Shown in pieces: positions 24,401 to 33,400 of a DNA stretch of 64,000 nucleotides (within the stretch, counting starts at the first letter, position 1; each line of letters starts with the position of its first letter). The stretch comes from Gordius sp. MW1 (taxonomy: Eukaryota; Nematomorpha; Gordioida; Gordea; Gordiidae): NCBI GenBank assembly GCA_964036665.1, contig OZ038531.1, positions 8,866,168 to 8,930,167 on the forward strand, in the 5' to 3' direction. The notes beneath the pieces were generated by a model, which saw nothing but the letters and a program-made list of their open reading frames with translations, was not told the origin of the DNA and ran no database searches. Made by a program: the position numbers and the translations under genes.

Positions 24401-27400
24401 AGAAGATCCGCTACTATTTGAAATCATCAGTCGTCATATTCATGGACCCTGCAGAGCAATGAATAGAGATTCACCATGTATGAAAGACGGAAAATGCACC
24501 AAAAAATATCCAAGAAAAATGAGCCAAGAAACGATAACTGGTGGCGACGGCTATCCGCTGTATAGACGCTGATGGAGGTCATAGAGTCACCGTCAAAGTG
24601 AAAACTATTCCCGTAGATGTCGACAATAGATGGGTCGTCCCTTACACTCCGTTGCTTTCAAAAATGTTCAAGGCCCACATAAACGTGGCGTGGAGTATTG
24701 CAATTCAGTGAAGTCTATCAAATACATCTGCAAATACATCACCAAAGGCAGTGATATGGCAGTTTTTGGACTTATTAATACGCAACCGATGTAATCACAC
24801 AATTTCAAATGGGACGTTACATCAGCAGTAATGAAGCTGTCTGGCGCATTCTCGGGTTCCACATTCACGAACGCTATCCAACTGTTGTACATCTCGCAGT
24901 TCACTTGGAAAATGGTCAATGTGTCTACTTCACGGAAGAGAACGCTGTGCAAAGAGCGGCGCAACCACCGAATACAACACTGACAGCTTTTTTCCTGTGC
25001 CAAAAGGATGTTTTCGCAAAAACTTTGCTCTACCACGAAATCCCAAAATGTTACACTAGGAACTCATCACAAAAAGTATTTCAAAGAAGAAAACAAGGCA
25101 CAATAGTTCCTGGATATTCAGGCGTACGTATGTTTTATGCTTTGGGTCGAATGTATTCTGTTCATCCCAATAACGCCGAATGCTATTTTTTAAGAATGTT
25201 GCTCCACAATGTCAAAGGACCTACATTATTTCAATCCATCAAAACCATCTATGGTGAAGTGTGTGAGACATATAGACAAGCATGTATCAAACTTCGCTTG
25301 CTTGAAAATGACCGACATTGGAATACGACATTAGAGGAAGCATCGATCACATGTATCCCGCACCAAATACGCCCTTTATTTGCGATCATTTTGACAACTT
25401 GCGCACCGTCTAATCCGAAAGATCTTTGGGATACACACAAAGAAAGCCTCAGTGAAGATATCCTTTTACAAGTACGAAGAGTGCCTCCGGATATGGAGAC
25501 ACCATTTTCTGAGGACATCTTCAATCGAGCTCTTATATTACTTGAGGACATATGTCTATCCATAAACAATGAAATGTTATGTCAGCTCGGATTGCCTGCA
25601 CCTAAACGTGACAGAAGCAACGTTCACGATAGTGACTTATGGCGTGAAAAACAATACGACGTGGCTCAGCTACAATTGTTTGTCAACGCTCAGGAAATAC
25701 TCTTAGTCGCTGACCAAACATGCCTATACCACCGTCATGAAATACGTCACAAACGGTAACGGAGGCCTACATTTCCTAGATGCGCCAGGAGGATCCGAAA
25801 AAACATTTATTCTTAATCTGATATTGGCTGAAATTCGGACAAGTAATAAGATAGCTCTCGCTGTCGCGTCATCGGGCATAGCAGCCACGCTACTCGATGA
25901 AGGCCGCACAGCGCATTCAACTTTCAAACTCCCATTGAATCTATATATAAATGAAACTCCTACTTGCAACATTAGTAGGAACTCGGGTATTGCCACGGTA
26001 CTTAAGACATTCACAATCATCATTTGGGATAAATGTATGATGGCACATAAAAAAGCACTCGAGGCGCTGGATCGTACACTCCGATTTGAGACAGATTGCA
26101 CGTCTAATGGAAGGAGCTCTCTTGCTGCTAACCGGTGACTTCCGTCAAACCTTGCCAGTCATGCCAAAGTCAACACCCTCTGATGAGCTCAATGCTTGCC
26201 TAAAAGCGTCATATTTTTGGAGAAGTGTGAAGATAATCACGCTAACCACCAACATGCGTGTTCATTTACTTCAAGATGGTTCGGCGCAACCATTTGCCAA
26301 TCAACTGTTGGACTTAGGAAACGGTAAATTTCCAATTGAACCCACAACGCACGAAATATCATTTCCATCGCACTTTTGCAATACAGTCCTCAATTGAAGA
26401 TGTCGAAAATATGGTGTTCCCGGAAATTGCTATTAACTTCACAAATCATGGCTCTGTGAACGGGCAATCTTGGCTCCGAAGTATGACGACGTCAACAAAT
26501 TAAATAATCGCACCCTATTGAACATTCCCGGTGAACCATTTACTTAAACATCTGTTGACACAGTTATCGATGCAGATCAGGCGGTGAATTATCCAACTGA
26601 ATTTCTAAATTCATTGGAACCATTGGGAATGCCACCTCACAAATTGACTCTGAAAATTGGCTCACCTATAATGATCCTTCGCAATTTAAATCCACCTAAG
26701 CTGTGTAACGAAACCAGACTTGTAAAACAACTACTGCCAAAAGTCATTGATGCGACAATCATCAGCGGCAAAAGTAAAGGATAAGATGTACTGATTCTGC
26801 GCATGCCAATGCTTCCAACCGATTTGCCATTCCAATTCAATCGCCTGCAGTTACCTGTGCGCCTAGCTTTTGCAATTATAATCAATAAAGCCCAAGGACA
26901 ATCACTGAGCGTTGCTGGATTGAATTTGGAAAAACCATGTTTTTCACATGGTCAATTATATGTTGCTTGCTTCAGAGTTGGCACACCGAAGAATCTGTTC
27001 ATTTTCGCACCTGATGGAAAAACCAAAAATGTCGTATATCCTCTCGCACACCCGTCCTGCCAATATATCATTACTGCGGCCTGTTATGTGGTATCATTAC
27101 TGCGACATGTTATGTGGTATGTATAAACCAAATGAAATTCTTAGTTATGGTAATACGAAGAGAGTGAGATGTGGATGGCTAGAAAGGGGATGTGTTGCAG
27201 GTAGAGCCCTGCACGGTCAACACGACGCCCGACCCGATTGCGGGTACAGTGTAGTGGTCGTAAATGGTCCAGACTTAGGGACTACGAACCAGGTAAATGT
27301 GTAGAGACGACGCCCGACTCGGACAAGGCTAATATGATATTATCCTCTGCTAATACACCCGGGTAAATGGCAAAACAAAGTTTGCCGGGTTCATCTAGGT

Positions 27401-30400
27401 GCTAATATTGTTTAATATTAAATTTGTCTTTTATAGCTTATAAAGCTTCATAAACAAATTTATAAGGTAAATCTGTTTTTACAGACATTATTATGTTGAA
27501 ATCATTGATTTAAATGCATTATATATAAAAGTGTCACATAAACTTGACAATCATAAAATGGAACAAAGTTTACATATTGGTTCTGGCGTCCTTGATGATA
27601 TCAGGTCTTTTAATAAAAGATGAAAACCAATCAGCACCTGCTTATTCCTATTCTACCCATGAATTAGGCATTGATAAATTCAATTAGGCATTGATAAATT
27701 CAATTGTATTGCCATTTGATAAGCCAAATACCAAACCTTAACAAATTTGACCATATAATGATAAAATACTTGTTTAATGGTCACACCCAAATAAAGTTTG
27801 CTTAATTAAATATGATGCTAACTTCTCCTCCTGCTACTTATTAAATATCATTCTTGTTTTACGTTCCTTAACAAATGATTCTCCTTTTAAATTTATTGTG
27901 ATATCTTTTTGAGGTAGAATAGCTAAAGTTGTTTGTAAGGCGAAATCTTTCAGTCTAATCTTCTCTGTCATAGCTTTAAGTACTTTATTTTTCATTTCAT
28001 AATCTTGTACAAATTTGTTTTACATTTGTAAGTTTGCACCATTTTTAATGTATGAATGAATTAGAAATATTTATAGCCCCGCTCTAGATAGCCCCATGAT
28101 TAAAATTTTTTGCAAATTGTTTTGAAATAGTCATCTTCAAAAAAATCATTTATTTCTAGTTAATTATTATAGAAAAATTCATACGTTTTTACCTAAAATT
28201 AAATTGGAGCTGAAAGATGATATAGTTTTAAAGTAATTAGCAAAATAGAAAAATTAAAGGAGCTTTTAGCCCCCAAAAATCTTGTTTTTACTATTTTTTA
28301 TACCTGAGATGCGACTATATAAAGTACATTTAAAATATAAATTTGACTGGGTACAAATTAATAACATGAAAATTATTTAAGAAGATAAGGATAGCCCCGA
28401 GACACGTATAGCCCCGGTCTCCCCTATACATGGAAATGAACGTTACAGGCAGCCATCGATAGATGACCATCTAAAATACCTAAAAGTAGACAGGTTTACA
28501 TCAGAGGTCAGATTTGTTTGGAATTTTATGCCCGAACCCGGCCCGGTTCAATTTTTTACTCAACCCTTCTCGGTGTCCGCCCGGGCCCGTCCGAAACTTA
28601 GAAGCTGCTCGAACTGCCCGGCCCGAAATATTAAATTTGCCAGGCCCGAAATATGCGATCTCAAATTCTTTCGACCACTATTAAAAAATAAGCATTAAAT
28701 TAATGGCATATTTAAAACAAATAAAATCTAATTACTATATTCTCTAAAAGTCGAATGATTTTTTTAAATTAAACTTTTAATCCTAAATTTTAATCCTTAT
28801 AGGCCAAAAAAAGTTAGTATTTGGTCTTTTTAAAAAATTTGGCCAGATAGCACTGGCTAAACCGCTCTAGGTCACAATATTTCGATAGGTTGATTGCTAA
28901 TGCATTGAACAAACATGTTAGAACGTTTAAAAATCATATAATAGCAAAATATTTGAATGCAGCCGATGTTTATAAATATATTTATGAAGCAATTTTTTTA
29001 ATTAAGTTTAAAATATACGTATTTAATAAATAATCTTACAATAAACAAAATTATACTCCCCTTTTAAAGTTAACCCGTTTTCCCTACCCTATAAATAAAC
29101 TTCTTAATGAATAAAATTAGTTTAATTAGTGAATCTGCGCTCTGTTAAAATTTACTTTTTTGATAAAAAAAACCAATAATTTATCAGTAGAATCTAAATG
29201 CAATTTATGGATAACTTTTTTAACTTAATGCAAAAAAAAGTTATAGAAATTTATTATCATAAAAATTAGTAGTAGCTTAGCGAGAGCGACGATAAGGGAA
29301 TAAAATAGGCGAATTGGAGAAGCTTTGTTAAACTATTTGTTAAAAAAATAAATGATATTAGAATGAAATTAAACACTTGCAGGCAATGTATCAATTTGGG
29401 CGTGACGATTTTGTACCATGTATAGACGGCACATGTCAATTACGAACAATGAAAGGGCTACATAAATATAAATATTTCCATCCTTTCCATAGACCTAGCT
29501 AGGGACTTGATGGAAATAGAGGGGTTCGGGCGAATATTGTAAAAATAACTTGGGGACGGATAAAGAAATCAAGTTTCTTAACTTTTTTAGCATTTCATAT
29601 GCAATCAAATAAAAAGTAACAAAATAATACACTATCAAATAAATCTCATTAAGCCCGAATCCTATCTTCGCGCCCGCCGGAAAAGAAAAATTTAGGACAG
29701 TTGCCCGGCCCGATCCGGCCCACGGTCCGGGCCTGTTCGGGCAGCGGGCCGGGCAATCTGGTCTCTGATTTACATACCTCGACTCGATGCTACATCAAGA
29801 GGGAGGTTGCGTAACAGAAGTCAATGCCCCGACCCAAAAAGGATGGCTTAAATGGCGAAGTATATCCGATGTAATAAGCGACAAGAAAATGCTAATATGG
29901 TTGATGAGCAGTGCTTACAAATCCATCGTAAGACCGGTGTTACTCTATGGAAGTGAAACACGGGCATTAAACACCACGTAAAGAAAGCTATAACAAGCCA
30001 CAGAAATGAGAATGACACAGTGGAGCTTAGGGTATATTAAGCTCGACCATAAGACGAATGACTTTTTCATGACAAAAATGGGTATTCAAACTATGGCGGA
30101 CATAATTAACGAAAATCGGCTAAGGTGGTATGGGCATATATTAAGAAGGGACACGAATGACTTAAATCGAAAAGTAGTGGACATGGAGGTACCGGGGAAG
30201 AGAGGAAGAGGACGACCCCGTGTCATGTGGAAAGGGAAAGTCGATAACGTTATGAAAACTAAAGAGATTAGTCAAGACATGGCACTCACCCGGTCATGTT
30301 GGAAGAAACTTATCAAAACAAACCCCACGACTGAGGGATCAAATAACCGAAAAAGAAGAAGCATGTTATCTTAATACCAAAAAATTACAGCCAAAAAAAT

Positions 30401-33400
30401 TATATATATGAAATTTTTTTTTAGCAAAGCCCTGTCTTGTTTCATTCGAGTCTATAAATCATAAATATATGCTAATGATAAATTTTTGAGAAGGCAAATC
30501 CAAGAGTGTTTTGCTTAAACATAATGTAATGTAGAGAACCGCAAAGTCACTTTTTTTCAACCCGAACCCGACCCGAAATTATTTTCAAATTTTCTACCCG
30601 GACCCGACCCGAAATCATTTTCATATTTTCTACCCGAACCGAAAGCAACTTCAACCCGAACCCGAAAAATTATTAAAACAAATTACTTTCGAGCGCGAAA
30701 ATTGCTGTGTGTAAAATTAAATAGACAAATAAAAGCCATGATGATTTGTATTCTTTAAAGGAGTTGGTGGAAAAAAACTCATATTATTTATCTATATTTA
30801 GTTTTCTAATATCAAGTAAACTGCTCATATGTTTTAGACTTGAGACAACTATTTAACATCCATTTATTGTTATTATAAAACCATTATTATATAGCTGATT
30901 ATAATCAATATAGTAAATAATTAAATTTATAGTGACTGTTCAAATGTTTTAAGTTTGAAGTGCAATTTAAGATAAATTCATTTAATATAAAACTTAAAAT
31001 AATTATAAATTATTATAAAAAATAAACAACTTTTATTTATGTTTATTATATAATAGATAATTTAACAAATCTTATATATAACACACCGAGGGAGATAGAG
31101 ATGAGGGGTGGGGCACCTCTTACTTATGCATTAATTCAAAAAATAACACAGCGAGGGAGATAGAGATGAGGGGTGGGGCACCTCTTTCTCATGCATTAAT
31201 TTAAAAAAGCGATAACCTAATATACCCAATGCAAATAGATAGGGAGGGTAACGGACGGACAGACGGACGGACAACAAAAAACGAGCCCATAAATTGCATA
31301 GCAATTAAAAAATATTATATAATTAAATTTGCAAATGAAACATTTATAAAATTATAACTTACTTTTAAGTAGGCTTTTGAATACGTATTAAATGTTTAAA
31401 TTAACGATGAGGATTAGCTAAAACTTCACGGTTAACACTAAAAAAATTAAAAATATGACTTTATTGAATTAATTTACCTTTTATTAGTCAAATTAAAATC
31501 AGGAGTAATTTATGTAGTTTGAATTAGTGATGAGAATTAGTTAGCAATTCAGAGTTCGGAGTTTTAAAATTTAAAAAAAGAGGAAGAGAATTAAATGAAT
31601 GAATGATCCAAATAGTTGTACATTTCGATATTTAAAAACACCTTTGCTTAGCAATTAACATTAATTAAAAAAATAGGTCTCGCGTGTTTTTTACAATGTA
31701 TAAACCTTGGACCCGACTCTATAAATTTGACCCGACCAGCCCCGAAAGCATTTTCAAATTTTCTACCCGGACCCGACCCGAAATCATTTTCAAATTTTCT
31801 ACCCGATCGGGTCGGGTCTTGGGTCACCCGTGCAATTCTCTGTATAAAGAATTTAAATTGCTAATGCTAATTATATTATATCTAAGCTTACTCAAGATGT
31901 ATATATCATTTTCATCTAAACGACGCAAAATTTTGAATAATACCTACTAAACTATTTCCAAACGGCTCGACTAACTAATCCAGCTTATCCTGGTTAAGAT
32001 AAACAAAACATCGGTGGCTCTTATAACAAGCTCAATATTTTCGTGGAGATAACTGAATCCAACCTAACCACCCTCTTTTTTTAAATCGAAAAAATGTTTC
32101 GAATAATTCTCATTTTTAAGGGAGGTTGAAATTTCATATGGCCTACGGCTTAACACTGTTAGGCCGTAAACAGGCGTTTAATGGGTATCATGCAATGATA
32201 ATGAAATAGTGCACAATTAACGTGGGCACAGTGGAAAAAGTATTATTTCGCTGTTTTGGGAAATAGGAATGGAGGCCATTAAATATTCCTCTGGTTATTA
32301 TATTTAAACCGGGAAAGCGGCACAAGTGAATATTTGTAATCTTAACCATGTTCCCTTGATTAGTCGGAGAGTTAATTGATAAATTACTTATCATTTCTCG
32401 CACTTTTTAATATTCATAAGACACACAGTGCTTTTTACAAAAGAAGGGGGTGAATTAAGCTATGGCTGTTCTATACAACTATTTGGCAAGGAAAAGAAGA
32501 GATGGAGAGACGCATAGTACAGGTATGTAGGGATCGGATATTGAATAGCACATTGGCCATTAGATAAAATAATTACACATACTACCTCTTGCAATAAGTT
32601 AAGTAAGAGGTGAAAAATAGTAAATTAATTTTCAAAAAATTTTAAAATTTTTATTGAAAATATGAACGAATTTCATAGAATCCACAACACATGCATAATA
32701 AATCACTGAAAAAATGAACATTTGTAAAATCCTACCTGTCGGGGGGCATTCATGCTGCCTATGACAAAAAACGATTCGTACACTGGATGCCACACCGCTT
32801 GAAATTCCTTGAGCCAAATTCCAACCCTATTATCGTGGCTACACACGTAAAAATGTAAAATGCTGTTTTCTTAATTTACCCAATTTCACATATTTGATCA
32901 CTCCCAACATTTTTCCCATCGCATCGAATACCAAACACGTTCACAGTATCATCTGAACAAACCGTCAAAATTTTGGATGCGCTGAGAGGGTTAAAATAAG
33001 CACAACTCACGCCTCCCGCAGACTGCTTTATTTTTAATATTGATTGAGGCCGATTGCTAGACATCATTCTCCTATCCCAAAGTGATACGGTGCTAAGGAA
33101 ACGTGAAATATGCGACATAAACCATTTGTTTACCCTATGTTTAATAATTTTTATAAGCGCCGAAGAAGAAAGGAAGGGTAGGACCTCGTGTTAGGCGGAG
33201 AAGGCAAGTGGAAAAAGTAATATGGAAACTAAAAGGAGAAATAAGGACATGACCCTTACCCGATCAAGACGGAAGAAACTTATTAAAACAAATCCCACGA
33301 CTGTGCGACTCAATACATGATAAAGAAATGAAAATGCCGATAAAAGAAAATATGTATGCAAATCTGCTCATTTAATTTAATTTATTTCACACGCCTCAAC

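Larger units (their letters stand above)
16521..27398. repeat. Giant Helitron palindrome (head-to-head inverted pair)
   Basis: The left arm is 16521-22220, the right arm is 22329-27398, and the loop is 22221-22328 (108 bp, AT-rich, unique). The arms match nearly base for base along their length, except for a 674-bp hAT relic in the left arm and small indels. Both outer tips end CTAG with the same subterminal hairpin (GGCAAA..TTTGCC in the right arm). The 5' regions of both Helitrons face the loop. It resembles an inverted dimer rather than two independent insertions, because the arms share old lesions. Confidence 0.9.
22329..27398 (+). mobile_element. Right-arm Helitron (RepHel), decayed
   Basis: Oriented plus, a mirror copy of the left arm, ending with CTAG at 27395-27398. 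The next base is G rather than the T seen at canonical Helitron sites. It has the same domain order as the left arm, with its own private lesions, including a ~14-bp deletion near 24570. Confidence 0.88.
16147..28424. mobile_element. TA-flanked TIR element enlarged to 12.3 kb by the Helitron pair
   Basis: The left end is GGGGAGACCGAGCTAT (16147). The right end read in reverse is GGGGAGACCGGGGCTAT (ending 28424). TA is duplicated at 16145-16146 and 28425-28426, and excising the insert restores the LINE frame. Without the Helitrons the host element would be about 1.4 kb (16147-16520 plus 27399-28424). TA duplication suggests the Tc1/mariner superfamily, but no transposase is seen, so the family is an inference. 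The right side repeats the motif ATAGCCCC several times. Confidence 0.75.
15345..30374 (+). mobile_element. RTE-clade LINE, 5'-truncated and split by two insertions
   Basis: There are three pieces in one orientation: 15345-16146 (reverse transcriptase), 28427-28501 (about 25 codons) and 29768-30374 (C-terminal part). Removing the two insertions restores a continuous motif: ...[14 protein letters not shown]..., then ...YLKVDRFT.. joins [10 protein letters not shown]. Visible landmarks are [47 protein letters not shown] and [15 protein letters not shown]. The polymerase box reads YAVD where YADD is expected, and there are several frameshifts and stops, so it is dead. It lies antisense in the WDR76-like intron. 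Confidence 0.85.

Noticed and set aside
16430-27440. Short direct similarity (AATATTAAA..TTTGTCTTTT) outside both ends of the Helitron pair, possibly a long target duplication
   Set aside because: Only about 20 AT-rich bases match, with a gap, and they are offset differently from each tip. Helitrons do not duplicate targets. Likely chance or a repeat within the host element.
30533-31842. Perfect hAT insertion with TSD
   Set aside because: The tips resemble the family but the adjoining 8-mers do not match, so it is kept only as a degraded element with approximate ends.
32876-33118. Self-contained 80-codon WD40 gene
   Set aside because: Its ends are intron sequence; splice sites and phase show it is one exon of the larger gene.
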